DNA from: Engraulis encrasicolus
Lineage: Eukaryota; Chordata; Actinopteri; Clupeiformes; Engraulidae
Assembly (NCBI RefSeq): GCF_034702125.1
Contig: NC_085858.1
Location: 55,182,624 to 55,246,623 of the forward strand
Length of the DNA: 64,000 nucleotides
Direction of reading: 5' to 3'
This document shows positions 1 to 13,100 of this stretch, in pieces. The number at the start of each line of letters is the position of its first letter. Position 1 is the first letter of the stretch. Position numbers and translations under genes: made by a program. The notes beneath the pieces are model-generated. The model saw only the letters and a list, made by a program, of their open reading frames with translations. It was not told the origin of the DNA and did no database searches.

Positions 1-1120
1 AAAATATGTATAAGCCTAATAATAATAATATGATTAAGAATAAGAAATAGTAGAGAAGAGCTCCGTGGACCACACTTTGAGCAGTGATACCGCTCCTGTC
101 ATTATGCAACTTTGTAACCAGCACAGACCGCACGATTCTGACACGATAATGTAAATATGGAACTGTACAAATAACTTTCCAACCGAAGCCGCTATCCACC
201 TTGTTAGTAGATCTAGCCTCGTTGTAGTGATGTCATGCTGCTGTCAACCAATCAGGTGTCCGTTCTATGCTGGCTTGAATAGAGCCAGGCGGGCTCGTGG
301 TTTATGAAAAAAAAATCTGGAATGTTTAATATCTCGATAACTCAATGACTTCTGGAATATAGGGATCCCACTTCATTTCATTCTTAGATCATTCAGGGTT
401 TTTTAGCAGCCATAGGTCACAATGTTGACATTTTTCTCTCATTTCATCATCCACTATTCAATCACAAAATATATAGCTCTATCAAAATGGATATTTGCCG
501 AATCTAAATGGATATTTGGGCTCTATCTTCAAGTATCAGGACAGCGTAAGGTAGGACATCTGTTTTTTTTCCTGATGTGCTCGCCGAAGCACTGGTGTCA
601 TGTTTTCTACTTGTCTTCAGTCAAGCTATAGTTGTAACTAGCCTTCACTTCGAAGCACCCATTCTATCATCAAGCTAATACCCCCTTTCAAACAGACACA
701 CCTTTCCTGAATTCATAGTGGGCTGGCAGCGTGATTTAGTTATACCATGCGTAATGTGATGAGATTCGCTTGTGTTTGTTGGCTATCTGCATGTTTGTGT
801 AGTTTTGGGCAAGCTCCAAAGACTGCTAGAACTACTCGTAATTTGCTAACCTAGTGAGCTAACATTTAGCTCCACCACGTAGACAAGCTACCTCCAATAG
901 AAATGGCAAGCTACAACCATGTGGAAAATGTTGCGAACTACATTACAAGCTACTTCAACTAGAAATTCAAAATTACGGCATATTTGAATTATTTGGGCTG
1001 CAAAAATGACATCTGAAGACATTATTGTCTGTTGGATTATGATAGCCCCCATGATATTTTTGGACTGGGTATGGTCAATCAGCTGGCTTTCTTGCTCTAG
1101 AACTAGACTCCTGTCTCCCT

Positions 1121-1136
1121 GTGTGCGCGCGCGCGT

Positions 1137-1183
<47 letters not shown>

Positions 1184-1190
1184 TGTGTGT
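1121..1190. repeat. (TG)n microsatellite
   Basis: An alternating GC/GT start followed by about 25 TG units with two interruptions. The apparent open frames over it (VCVC or HTHT repeats) are products of the repeat. Confidence 0.95.
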
Positions 1191-2262
1191 CACTGACTTG
1201 TATAGTATAGAAGTCTGTGGTGTGTGTGTGTTTGCCTCGTCACGAGCGATGTGCGAGTTCGATTGCACCTTGTGTTTTGATATCGGCCTGATGGAGGCAG
1301 TGAGCTCGCGCATGAAATGTCAATAGAACTAAAGGTGTGGACAGTCGGGTGTATGATTTGCTTGCGCAATACATTTTTGGGAGATTATGGTCCATGGTCT
1401 GTCAAGTAGCGCTCCCCCTCTCCTGTCTCCAGTGTGTGTGTGTGCGCGCGCGTGCGTGTCTGTCACTTGTCTTGAGAGTTTGGCGAACGAGTATGCAGAC
1501 CCGTATGGATGTTGCGCATGGAAATGTTCAGATTTTAATCATTTTGTGTTAACATCATATACTGTCATGCAGAGAGCAAAAACCGTGGTTAGTGCCTCGA
1601 CTGACTGTGCTGACTGCACTGCACTATTTTGAGACAGCATAACCGAGCTTACATGTCATGTGTGTTACTGTAAATATGATTTATGTTTTTTTCACTATCA
1701 CTATGCTAATTCTCTCACAATATCCACTAGGCTACTCGGCACTGTCGCACTATTAAATGCGGTCTCTTTTTATTTGCATTAAAGTAATCGTGACGCCAAC
1801 ACTACATTTATCCAAAAAAGTAGTTAGGCTGCATTACTGTAACCCAATGAGGGTGACTAAGCTGGCGACATTGGGCCAAATCAAGAAAAGAACGGCAAGG
1901 TCCTTAATGAAAGTAGCCTACTGTCAAATTTAAAGATGGGAAAACTGCCCATTAAGACTATGATGTCAAAAGTACATTTCCCCCTTTGTGTACCCCTAGA
2001 ATGGCCCAATTTGACTTTAACTTTCCAAAAACTCCGCAACATGGAAGGGGGGAACCCCCCTTCTGCACCAAACCCCCTCTCGGCCACTTCGCTCCCTCGA
2101 CTAGGCTGCCGCTACACACTTAATTTCATTTTTTTTTTGCTGGGCTACAGCCCCAGATCTTTGCTCAACCTAATGACGCCCCTGAATAGGAGAAAAGGGT
2201 GTGTGAGTGAGAGAGGGATATAAAAACAGGGAGAGAAAGAGAGAGAAGAGCAAAGCCTGTGT

Positions 2263-2265
<3 letters not shown>

Positions 2266-2338
<73 letters not shown>
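2266..2338. repeat. (GA)n microsatellite
   Basis: About 36 uninterrupted GA units, with imperfect purine-rich sequence on both sides to about 2460. Confidence 0.95.
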
Positions 2339-2340
<2 letters not shown>

Positions 2341-2613
2341 AACAGGGAAAGTGATGGACACAGAGAGAGAGATGCAGTGAAAAATTGCCAGACAGTGAGA
2401 GAGAGGGAATGAAGGAGGAGAGGGAGAGGAGGAGGAGGAGGAGGAGGAGAGGGGGAGAAAGTGAGGGCTTGCCTACCAAGCAGCCAAATCATGAATCATG
2501 TTTACGAGAAAAAGCCATATGAACTCTGCCGAAACCTTTTGGAACAAGTGACAATTACGCTCCCATAAAGACTTGTCTTGGACACTAATGCACCACACAC
2601 ATGTTCTTGCTAC

Positions 2614-2936
2614 CAGGGCCAGATTAACATGATATGGGGCCCCTAGGCTATAGATTGCTTTAGGCCCCCGCAGAAGACAACTTCCTCAATAGAATTAGGT
2701 AGACTGTGTCATAATTCAGAGATAGGAATGAGTATGAACAAGATTGATAACTCAAACTCAACAGCATTCTGTCACAATTCTACAGTGTTTTTTCTTCACC
2801 ACTTTGAGCTATCGGGAGCCCCCTGGCAGGTGGGTGCCACTAGGCTATAGCACATATCTAGCCTGTGGGGGCCCCCTGGCAGGTGGGTGCCACTGGGCTA
2901 CAGCACATATCTAGCCTGTGCGTTAGTCCGGCCCTG
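2614..2936. mobile_element. Non-autonomous hAT-like MITE
   Basis: Starts CAGGGCCAGATTAAC and ends GTTAGTCCGGCCCTG, an imperfect terminal inverted repeat of about 15 bp. It is flanked by the 8-bp direct repeats cttgctac (2606-2613) and cttgctat (2937-2944), 7 of 8 matching, the target length expected for hAT transposons. Inside, a ~53-bp segment containing 'gccccctggcaggtgggtgcca' pieces is duplicated in tandem (about 2816-2920). No transposase is encoded. Confidence 0.75.
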
Positions 2937-3751
2937 CTTGCTATGTTACATGCGGCAACAGCAGTGGCATAATTTCATTTCATCCTGACGTGGCTGCTGC
3001 TATATCCTCTCAACGTCATCTGGTTATGGCATGGACAGAATACCTCTGACAGCGAATAATAAACACTGGCACCAATAAAACCACAAAAATCTGCTCTGTC
3101 ATGAATTGTCCAGATTTATTTCGAAACCTTGGGAAAAAAATATCCGGGACACCTGGCCATTTCATAACAAGCAACTGGTTGAGAAATAGTCAGTGTGTGT
3201 GGAATAGCTGAAGTTTTTGACAAAAGAGTCAACCTTGAGGCTTTTCCAGTGCACCTGCATGCCAAAAACATTCACAAGGAGCCAGATGTATTTCAACAGA
3301 CATTTTGCCATGAACATTGCTACATTTACGCATGGGGATGTTACAGTTAAACTCTATACACTAGAGAGAGAAGAGGCGGAAAAGTGGATAATAAGCGAGA
3401 GAGACACTCACAGAAACAGACAGGCAAACAAACGAAACAGACCAGCAGACAGACATGCACAGACAGAGAGACAGCAAAAGGAGACATAAAAAGGGAGTGA
3501 TTGATAGACAGAGCGAGAGGAAGGAGAGCAGAGACACATAGGGAGAGGGAGAGATGCTCTTCTAGGGTCTGTTTTATTTGGATGTTGGCAGCTTCCATAT
3601 AAACAGGAGAAAGAAAAAAAAGTCTTAAAAACAAGTTGCTGCGCAAGTCACAGCCACTGCATGCGGCCAACATAAACAACACAATCTGTGCCAGACACAC
3701 ACAGAAAGAGACAGAGCAAGGAGAAAGGGAGCAGCACTGTGTCCAAGGCAA

Positions 3752-3805
<54 letters not shown>

Positions 3806-4549
3806 GGGAGGGAGAGAGAGGGGGGAGGGGGGGGCTGACATTGAGGTCCAGACAAAGTAATTGGATCCGCTTCATGTTGTCTGAGTGCTCCTCTTCTCTC
3901 CTTGAGGAGGGAAGTTGATGCTGAGGGCTGGACTCTAGTCTTGTAAGCCAGATGTGGCTCTGATGTGGTACAGGTGTGGGCCAGGTGTGGTAGATGTGGC
4001 CCAGATGCCTATTCCAAGAACATGGTCAGAGAGGAAAGAATTCTTCAAAGTCAATATACAGAAAATGGTAAATCTGTTAACAGATAATGCAAAGTTGTCA
4101 TTTAGCCCAGGCTCTTCTAGAGGATTTACAACCACCTCAAGGCTAACTTGCCCTGGTTTACCACTGAGACAGATTCTAAGGCATACCCCTTATTTCGCCC
4201 CAGGTGTAGCTGAGGTGTAGTTCAAGTGCTCCATGGCAGGGCCACGTGTTGGGCCACATGAGATGACAGATATGTGGCAGAGAGGGAGTAATCTATGGGC
4301 CATCCCCTGAGCCTACTGATCTGAGGTGCATTTCTCAAAAGTGTAGTTGCTAACTATGGTTGCTACTATGTTTGTTGCAATGCAATTTCCCATTGGCAAC
4401 TACCCAAGGTGCTAACTGCTAACAACTATGCAAATGCACCCCTGGCATGTTTTATTGCTCAGTTGCATAAGGTATTTCTGCATTCATGTCACAGTTGGAA
4501 CGCAATAGAATCAAATGATTGAAAGCTTTTCTGTCATGGTCTGTGTATG
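2937..4549. other. Intergenic, purine-rich, no gene seen
   Basis: Contains a long purine-rich tract (3360-3560 and 3752-3834) but no recognisable gene. The Ser/Leu-rich or Arg/Glu-rich open frames here are translations of GA/CT repeats. Confidence 0.6.
3752..3834. repeat. (AG)n microsatellite with G-rich tail
   Basis: About 20 AG units, then purine-only sequence ending in G runs at about 3820-3834. Confidence 0.9.
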
Positions 4550-5879
4550 TGTAGCAGAGTGAAGGTTCGTAGGGTTACTAACTTTTAAGCAATTAGGTTT
4601 TAAAAGGTGACTACGCCAGTCTCGTTAAGGGTGAGACAACCCAGATGTTAAAAATACAATTTTCCCCGACAGGTTCTAGATGACAAGGATGACACAGCTG
4701 TTGCACATACAATAGTTTTTATTTTCTTCTGCTTTCAGTCTTATTCGTTTTCAAAATGAGCAGGCAGTTCACTTGAGTCCATATACACAAACAGAGTCTT
4801 AACTCTACTGAAGTCAATACAGGTACATATCGTGAAACGGTGACGGCTTAAGTGCGAGAGCACTGAGTAGGCCTAGTACAGGTAATTTACTGAGTGTGTT
4901 AACTACACACTGCACTGCGAATGCAACATAACACTGCAATCAATCAAAACTGTACACACAAAACATAATCAAAATAAACAAAGTAAGTCACAGCACACTG
5001 AAATGATTCACAGTGAAGAGGTAGCCTATGTTTATCAAATCAGGCCTCTTGGCAGAGAGTTTACTATACCACTCAGGGGATCTACACCTCACCAATAAGT
5101 TTACACGATACTGCTACAAAAATCTCAAACCGGCCAGTCCCCAATCACTCATCCCTTGTCTAAGGGGTGGGTGATGGAGCTGACCCTGTCAGACCGTATG
5201 GCTGAAAGACGAAGTAGGCGCACCTGCGCAGAGAAAAACAACCTGCCACAACTAAAAGAGCTCGTGGTGGCAAAAAGCAAAATAACAAACACCGGGAAAA
5301 GACGGCGGCGTCCCCCCACCCCAGCCAATTGACAATAATGTGCTCAACCTAGAAAGCACAAGACAGACTGGGTTAATGCCAGGGAAATGCCATTATCAAT
5401 GAGCAAGGTGTGGCATGAAAGCCACAGGCACAGAGTGACGGTTAATTAGAAATTACCTTCAGTTGCAATTGGGAAGCACTGGACCGAGCTTGGAAGTCTA
5501 CGGTTGACCCTTGCTTCACCATGCAATGCTGCAGTGAAACAACATCTCGTTAGCCACAGTACAAACATAATTGGCTATCGCCAGGTGCACACAGAAGGGC
5601 TTACCTTCGAGCCGGTTAGGCTACATGCGGCAACCTGGCGTCCGCATTTCAGCTGCGCTCCAGTGTGGGTCCAACACCCAACACGCCAACATCACCTACT
5701 TCACCCAGCGTACAGGGCTTCCCCAAGCGCCAACCGGTACTGAGGTTAGCCACACCTGGCTAACAGACAACATAGTAGGCAATTTATACTAACCGGAAGG
5801 GCTCCACCCTCGCCCACACGGGCAGCTGTTTTCAATTACAACATGCACACTAACAGGGGACCTAGTCCAACCTGTTACA
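4550..5879 (-). repeat. 3' LTR of the LTR element
   Basis: 1330 bp, TG...CA ends. Differs from the partner LTR by small changes: for example a shorter stretch near 5290 ('caaacaccggg' against a longer form at 7397-7412), extra bases near 5125, and lack of a short 'tacgcgctc' insertion present at about 7775. Confidence 0.9.
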
Positions 5880-5995
5880 TTCGCCCCAGCTTTGAATCGG
5901 TACCGTCCCGGTGCCGCACTGTAGCTCACCCTATGATGGGGATGGACACACACACACGCGCGCGCACACACACACGCACACACACGCGCGCACAC

Positions 5996-6508
5996 CTAAC
6001 ACATAGGCCTACCCAACACATTTATCAACAACAACATAACCACCACGGCACATATACACACACAAAACAATAAAACGCCGGATGGCGATGGAGTGGCCAT
6101 GGTCGAGTCCCCAGAGAGCGGCCGGCCTCCGCCCGAGGTGTGGCTATCCAGCCCAGTCCTGGCTGGTCCTCTGGTCGGCTGCTGGGGGGTGCCCCGGCGC
6201 TGCTCACTCTCCGATTGGACTGTCGGCGGGGTTCGCACACGACGAGAGACCCGTGGCCCATCACACTCCCGTGCCAGGTGCCCTGGCTGGTGGCACCTCC
6301 AGCACTTGATTGGTGACCGTGGAGACCGGGGCCACGCGGCAGCCCGTGGCCAGTCGCACTCTCGCTCCAGGTGCCCTGGCTGATGGCACCTCCAGCACGT
6401 GCGCGGCGACCGTGGAGACTCTGGCTGCGCGTCGACCCATTGGCTCAGCAGGTCCAGCTGCCGCTGGTTCCGCGCTGCCATCTCCTGTAGCTCCGCCAGT
6501 TCAATCAT
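5996..6508 (-). CDS. gag-like ORF with two zinc knuckles
   Basis: 170-aa ORF filling most of the internal region of the LTR element. The N-terminus (about 1-27) is polar and possibly helical. Two CCHC knuckles follow, each C-x2-C-x4-H-x4-C with the core CWRCHQPGHL (Cys 38/41, His 46, Cys 51; and Cys 69/72, His 77, Cys 82). They lie in a tandem ~31-residue duplication with SPRSP linkers. Such knuckles are typical of retroelement nucleocapsid and bind nucleic acid. No capsid or protease domain is visible, so this is a remnant or reduced gag. The last ~25 residues are strongly hydrophobic, which is odd for gag and may come from chance translation of the flanking repeat. Function beyond nucleic-acid binding is unknown. 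Confidence 0.6.
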   Translation of the reverse strand: MIELAELQEMAARNQRQLDLLSQWVDAQPESPRSPRTCWRCHQPGHLERECDWPRAAAWPRSPRSPIKCWRCHQPGHLARECDGPRVSRRVRTPPTVQSESEQRRGTPQQPTRGPARTGLDSHTSGGGRPLSGDSTMATPSPSGVLLFCVCICAVVVMLLLINVLGRPMC

Positions 6509-6658
6509 TTTGGGCCCTGGGTGCCCGCCGCGGTGTCGCCCGCCGAGGGGGCAGCCGCCGTCTTTCCCCAGTAAAACAACAAAAAGAAAAAAAGAAAACC
6601 ACGAGCTCTAACCAACAGCTGTGCCTCACAGGTCATCCATAGCCGACATACGCCAAAA

Positions 6659-8002
6659 TGTAGCAGAGTGGAGGTTGGTAGGGTTACTAACTTTTAAGCA
6701 ATTAGGTTTTAAAAGGTGACTACGCCAGTCTCGTTAAGGGTGAGACAACCCAGATGTTAAAAATACAATTTTCCCCGACAGGTTCTAGATGACAAGGATG
6801 ACACAGCTGTTGCACATACAATAGTTTTTATTTTCTTCTGCTTTCAGTCTTATTCGTTTTCAAAATGAGCAGGCAGTTCACTTGAGTCCATATACACAAA
6901 CAGAGTCTTAACTCTACTGAAGTCAATACAGGTACATATCGTGAAACGGTGACGGCTTAAGTGCGAGAGCACTGAGTAGGCCTAGTACAGGTAATTTACT
7001 GAGTGTGTTAACTACACACTGCACTGCGAATGCAACATAACACTGCAATCAATCAAAACTGTACACACAAAACATAATCAAAATAAACAAAGTAAGTCAC
7101 AGCACACTGAAATGATTCACAGTGAAGAGGTAGCCTATGTTTATCAAATCAGGCCTCTTGGCAGAGAGTTTACTATACCACTCAGGGGATCTACACCTCA
7201 CCAATAAGTTTACACGATACTGCTACAAATCTCAACCGGCCAGTCCCCAATCACTCATCCCTTGTCTAAGGGGTGGGTGACTGGAGCTGACCGTGTCAGA
7301 CCGTATGGCTGAAAGACGAAAGCGTCGCGCACCTGCGCAAAGGAACAACAACCTGCCACTACTAAAAGAGCTCGTGGTGGTAAAAGGCAAAATAACAAAC
7401 ACAAACACCGGGAAAAGACGGCGGCGTCCCCCCACCCCAGCCAATTGACAATAATGTGCTCAACCTAGAAAGCACAAGACAGACTGGGTTAATGCCAGGG
7501 AAATGCCATTATCAATGAGCAAGGTGTGGCATGAAAGCCACAGGCAGAGTGACGGTTAATTAGAAATTACCTTCAGTTGCAATTGGGAAGCACTGGACCG
7601 AGCTTGGAAGTCTACGGTTGACCCTTGCTTCACCATGCAATGCTGCAGTGAAACAACATCTCGTTAGCCACAGTACAAACATAATTGGCTATCGCCAGGT
7701 GCACACAGAAGGGCTTACCTTCGAGCCGGTTAGGCTACATGCGGCAACCTGGCGTCCGCATTTCAGCTGCGCTCTACGCGCTCCAGTGTGGGTCCAACAC
7801 CCAACACGCCAACATCACCTACTTCACCCAGCGTACAGGGCTTCCCCAAGCGCCAACCGGTACTGAGGTTAGCCACACCTGGCTAACAGACAACATAGTA
7901 GGCAATTTATACTAACCGGAAGGGCTCCACCCTCGCCCACACGGGCAGCTGTTTTCAATTACAACATGCACACTAACAGGGGACCTAGTCCAACCTGTTA
8001 CA
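6659..8002 (-). repeat. 5' LTR of the LTR element
   Basis: 1344 bp, same termini as the partner at 4550-5879. As the upstream LTR in the element's own direction it would carry the promoter; I did not identify a clear TATA box. Confidence 0.9.
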
Positions 8003-8198
8003 TATGGAATAAAACAACACAACATATATAAAGCCATTAGGTATTAACACATTGCTTGATACTATTTGAGATGTTATTTAAGCCTATGTCAAATTTTCCA
8101 TTCATGTGAATAATATTCATCATCAACCATTAATTTTGTTTGATGTTATTTCTACATGTGGTCATCTGTATTAGATCAACATTGGCTTGGACATGAGG

Positions 8199-8200
<2 letters not shown>

Positions 8201-8241
<41 letters not shown>
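8201..8241. repeat. (CA)n microsatellite
   Basis: About 20 CA units. Confidence 0.95.
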
Positions 8242-8243
<2 letters not shown>

Positions 8244-8781
8244 ACAGGAAAATGAAAATAATGGCCCTGATTATTATACAGTAGTATGCTAAGTGGTGGC
8301 ACTTGCGTGACACTTGCCTGTGCCCCAGGCAATCAGCAGTGTCTCTGTGCCAACTGGCAGAGATGTACAGCAGCACCGCTAGACATTCCGATATTAATAG
8401 CATCCTCAAAGGACCCTGTATCAATCCTGGACACCTTGGAGTTATCTTAACCCCCCGCTCCACAACCCTTTTCATCTCATCTCATTTCATCAGTTGTCCA
8501 CAGCCCTGGACATGACACATGATTCATCTGCACCAGATAATTTGCACCAGAGCTAGATCAGAGGGCATCCCATGGCAAGCCCGTACACGAGAAGAGAGCT
8601 AAGAGAGCTCCGGTGTCCAACTGTAAGGCACGCATCTTCCACGGGGCCGCTGACAGCTTTTACAGGTCAACTGAAAGTCAACTGGAAGCCCCTCCCCCGG
8701 TCCTCAAACACCCAAACACGACCAGGAACAACAGACCTGTTTGTCCCCCCCCCCTGTCGATGGGCTCATATGTGTCTATAT

Positions 8782-9203
8782 CAGTGTATGTCAAACTTTT
8801 TCAGACCTAGGACCACTTTGTCCCCCCAAAAATGTCCAGGGACCACCTGTCAACCGAATTGACAGTTGACGGGTGCTAATTTGACACTGCTAATAGTAAT
8901 TTTTTACTCACATGTATTATTTTTTATTTTTTATTTGACTTTTATTTAACCAGGGAAATAAAATCACATCGAGAATAAAATTCTCTTTTACAAGTGAGCC
9001 CTGGCCAAGGCGGCAGCACACATCACATTAATTATGTGGTTATTGTGATGAAAATAAGACTTCAGCTATGCTTATCTTTGTGATAATGTTATGAATAAAG
9101 CCTACTGCTAGCTTGTCTTGGAAAATTAGAAATCCCTGTACGGACCACCTGAGCTGTGTCGCGGACCACTAGTGGTCCCCGGACCACACTTTGAGAATCA
9201 CTG
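8782..9203. mobile_element. Non-autonomous hAT-like MITE
   Basis: 422 bp with inverted ends: CAGTG...TCAAACTTTTTCAGACC at the left and CCGGACCACACTTTGAGAATCACTG at the right. It is flanked by a perfect 8-bp duplication, gtctatat, at 8774-8781 and 9204-9211. No transposase. The perfect duplication shows a clean single insertion. Confidence 0.88.
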
Positions 9204-9211
9204 GTCTATAT

Positions 9212-10104
9212 AGTCGAGTGGTTCCAGTTGAGTGGTTCTAGTTATTAGCTTTCCTGTAATGAGCTGTATGCATAAGACACAGATGGTGTTTCATACATTC
9301 TTTTAGCCAGAGGCTGTTTTCCCAAAATGTGATGCATTTTTGTCTAATGATGAAACAGGTTATTTTTTCTCAGACCTGATGACTTTAAGCTCACTTTGAT
9401 GTATTTTTACCTGAGACCTGATGCTACTTTGTCTGATGTCTGACACGACACTTGAGTCTGTCGTCTGAGGATGTCCTAAAATGAACACAATCATGTGTGT
9501 GTAGAGCACCATTTTCAGTTTGACTTGCTTGCCTGTAATTATGACGGATTCAAGGGTGTTTCATTGGTACTTGAGGCTGGTGCTGGCAATGTGTTTGTAA
9601 GAGGAACAGGGGTCCATATTTTTAAGCAGTTGTTTGGCTCTACATTTGAGTGAAAGGGGCGGGTGACTTTGGTTCAGTCTGTTGACATCTGGCTAACACA
9701 CTGGTTCTCTGAAAACTGTAAATTGCCTAATTACTAATAAAATGGCAGAGAAAAGCTCTCATTTACAAACATGTACTTATCGAAACCAGGACAAGTGCAT
9801 TGTTCAAGCAAAAATGATTTGACAGAAGTGAAGCAGGAAAGGTATACTGTGAAACGTATTAGTTTCATAGTCACTTGTTCAAAACAACTCATTGAATGCC
9901 AGGGAAAGACAAATGAGTATTCACAGGGAAAGGGCGATATAAACAGCTGGACATAAACAGAAGGCTGTAAACAACATCATTGGGAGCTAGAGGCACACAT
10001 CTGATCCAGGATTGGACCCTCGATTTTATATATTATATTATATTATATTATATTATATTATATTATATTATATTATATTATATTATATTATATTATATTA
10101 CTCA

Positions 10105-10142
<38 letters not shown>

Positions 10143-13100
10143 CAACTACAGTATGTACAGTACAAGGTTGGACATATCACTCAAAAAATACTGTACAGAG
10201 AGAAAATAATGCAACAAATTGCAACATCTGCCTTTTTTCCAAACAAAAAGATTCTCAATAAGAGTGGCCTCTCTCTTTACCTAAATTCACTCTCAGTTAT
10301 TCAGGAATACAGTATATTGTCAGCTAAATTAAGTCTGTGTGCAATGTGAAAATAACATAAACTGGGATCACTTCCATGTCTGAGAGTCTGACATTAGTTT
10401 TCAGTCTGCAAAAAGAGAGTAGTCTCTGTTCAGTGGGACATGCAGAAGACCTCATGTTAACATATTTCCAGTCTTCCTGTATCATTAATGGCAAAATGGC
10501 TGACAGGTATGTCTGCAAGCCACCTGAAAGAACAGCTGGGACAGCATGTTTATTTTTTATCAAGGGGTGATGAATTTGTTTTTCCTCTTTGAGTACCCCA
10601 GATGAGAATGGAATGATAATGATATAGCCACTCATGTCCAGACACTAACACACACTCATGCAACAGAACAACTCTTCGGCCGGTTTGCACTTTGCAAACT
10701 TGTAAACCCTCAGCAATATTCACGCCAATGCACGTATTCATTTAAAATCATTGACCAAAGAAAATAAAACATGAAAAGACAATAAGAGAAAATAAGCAGT
10801 GAAATAAATAAAGACTACAATCACCATATCCCAATCACAAGATCACAAATATAACAACGTTAAAGGTCATCTTTCTTCTAAATTGTTTGTGTAATGATAA
10901 GAAAGGCAGAAATCCACTTATCACACCAAATACTGTAAGGCAGAAGATTAAGACATCAAAATAAGAGTGAGGTGTACATACAGCAAATTACAACAACATT
11001 ATGGTGTAAAAAACGAACATGTCACAACCTATCCTTAAACTTGTGAACCATCTGTGGTAACACATTACGTGCAGGTCTGTGCCTGTTTCTCCTCCCCTGC
11101 CGTGACCCCATGCACTATATTTAAACACAATATCTTCAATAGAGAATAAACAAGTCTTTCTCAGCATGCAAGAGCCAAACACCACACTGTACTGTTTCTA
11201 TTGAGCCTGGGGGGCATAGAGGCATCCAAAACACAGCATTGTCCAACACACTAACATACAGGCCACAGTGTATTTTTGTTGCTCGCACCCAGGTGTGAGC
11301 AAGGAGATGAAAGAGACTATGCATGCCTCTCTGCCAAGACACTGTTGAACCACAACACCATGGTCAGTAGTTTGTCAAATATTTTAGTTATAATACAATA
11401 TATTGCAGTTTAGACTGGAAATCATCACTACCAATGTTAAACAATTCTATTGTCTTATAAATATAGGTCTCTCCTGCTTCCTGCTAAGTGCTGACATAGC
11501 AGCAGCATGTTTGACAAAGTTTTATGACAAGTTGGACATCTTTGCCAGTTCCAATGTTTACATAGTTATACTTGCACTTAGCCCTCATATGATAGACAAA
11601 TAGTTCAAGTTTCTCTGTGGGTGTCCAGACAAATACATGTGTGAGCGAGCGGTGCCACAGGTATGATGTGCAGTGCACCTCTGGCAGTTGAGGAATCTGA
11701 GGAATCCTCTCACCTGCCAGGTGAGCTATGCCCCCATCAGTCATCCTGGACCACTCCGGTTTCATCAAAGGCCCAGGGGAGGAATCCTGCAATATAATTA
11801 GATTTGCACTTAAGTGTGTCTATAATAATCCTGTAGGTAGAATTGCTGCCAATCAAAATAAATAAAACTGAATTAAATAAAAACAAACATCTCAACATAC
11901 TCCAAATCATCCCAGAAGTGACTGTTGTGCTGTAACTTCTCTGCTGAGCTTGAAAGTAGAAGTGGCAGTCTTTTTGCATCTGTTCTGACTGGAGTATATC
12001 ATCAAGCAGTTTTGCCAGAACGGGCGCTTTCCTGCCCAATTGGTCTGCTTAAGATTGCCGTCTATGGGTAAAAAAGGGTAAAAAAAAGATGGCATTTAGG
12101 TGTGTTTGTCTGCCGATTTATGTCCATAGAAATCAATAGAATATTGTTCAAATTTGGCAGGATTTAATGCTTCCAGGCGGGTTTTAAGCATTTTTTGGGT
12201 TTGGAAATCATCAGTCTCATCTGGCAACCCTGTCATCAAGGCTGCTATCAGCTGTTCCGTCTGCTCCTGCTTGGTGTTAACCCAGCCCAGCCCTCATCAG
12301 CTGTTCCCTCAGCAGCTAATCAGCTGTGGCCTGCAAGTAGCTGCTTGCAATCAGGGTGCCTCATTGTCAGCTCGGCGCCGCTTCCTCTCCGTCCTCGCTG
12401 CAATGCAGCCCACCTCCTCCCCAGCTCCAACAAAATTACAATCAATTACTGGAAATATGTCATATCTTTACATTGTTCCTTGTTCTATTCTGGAGGCTAG
12501 ATAGTTTACCTTGTTCCATTGTAGGTGGAAAACATGTTCCCGTTGCCCTTATTACATGAGGGTTGTTTCATGCCATGGATGCTGTTGTTCCCACACAGCA
12601 CAACAACACACCTTGATAATGGCTTCCATGGAGCTTGTGCAATGGACGGATATTTACTGTGAACAGTTATTGCATCAAACACACTTAATATGTACATTGT
12701 CTTGAAGGTGGAAATCTGGTTCATTCACTCTTCTGCATTGCCAGGCCTACTGAGTCCAACAGGCAAACCCAGAGGTCCTGGGCCTGGCCTTGGCTGTCAG
12801 CATTAGCTTGTCCACTGCCATTGTTGACTGAAATCATCCATGACCATGACCTCACCTGTCATTATCAAGACATCGTGGCTAATGCTAGAGAAGACCACAC
12901 ACATGTTAAAAGAAAAAGGAAAAACTGAGGCACGGCTGTATCATTTGGCAACAAAAACTGACAGGCGCGTCTTGACCCTAAGGCCTTCATCTGGGTTCGG
13001 TTCCCAGACCGAAGAACTAAGGCTTCGGGTCAAAACGGACCATTCAGTTTTTGAGGCCTTGATCCAAAGAGTGAAAAAATAAAACACCTTGTTTTTTTAC

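Larger units (their letters stand above)
1..2613. other. Intergenic, no gene seen
   Basis: No open frame here resembles a known protein or shows paired splice sites with coding character. Short ORFs are low-complexity or noncoding. At about 62-86 there is a short match to the terminal part of the hAT element at 8782-9203 (a 'ggaccacactttgag' core), so a decayed hAT end may lie there. Two microsatellites are listed separately. Confidence 0.6.
4546..8006 (-). mobile_element. Compact non-autonomous LTR retrotransposon
   Basis: Two ~1.34-kb direct repeats (4550-5879 and 6659-8002), each beginning TGTAGCAGAG and ending CTGTTACA on the plus strand, flank only 779 bp. The 4-bp target duplication tatg sits at 4546-4549 and 8003-8006. 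The internal ORF is on the minus strand, so the element reads from 8002 down to 4550. A purine-rich tract lies directly before the 3' LTR (5880-5895, minus sense 'gctggggcga'), consistent with a polypurine tract. Just inside the 5' LTR the minus strand reads TTTTGGCG, where a primer-binding site would be; I cannot assign the tRNA. There is no protease, reverse transcriptase, integrase or envelope, so it must be mobilised in trans. LTRs differ by scattered substitutions and small indels, so insertion is fairly recent. Ty3/gypsy-like is the likely parentage, by inference from the zinc knuckles only. Confidence 0.85.

Noticed and set aside
4546..8006. Possibility that the LTR element is an endogenous retrovirus
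   Set aside because: No polymerase, protease or envelope coding is present, only gag-type zinc knuckles, so there is no basis for calling a retrovirus.
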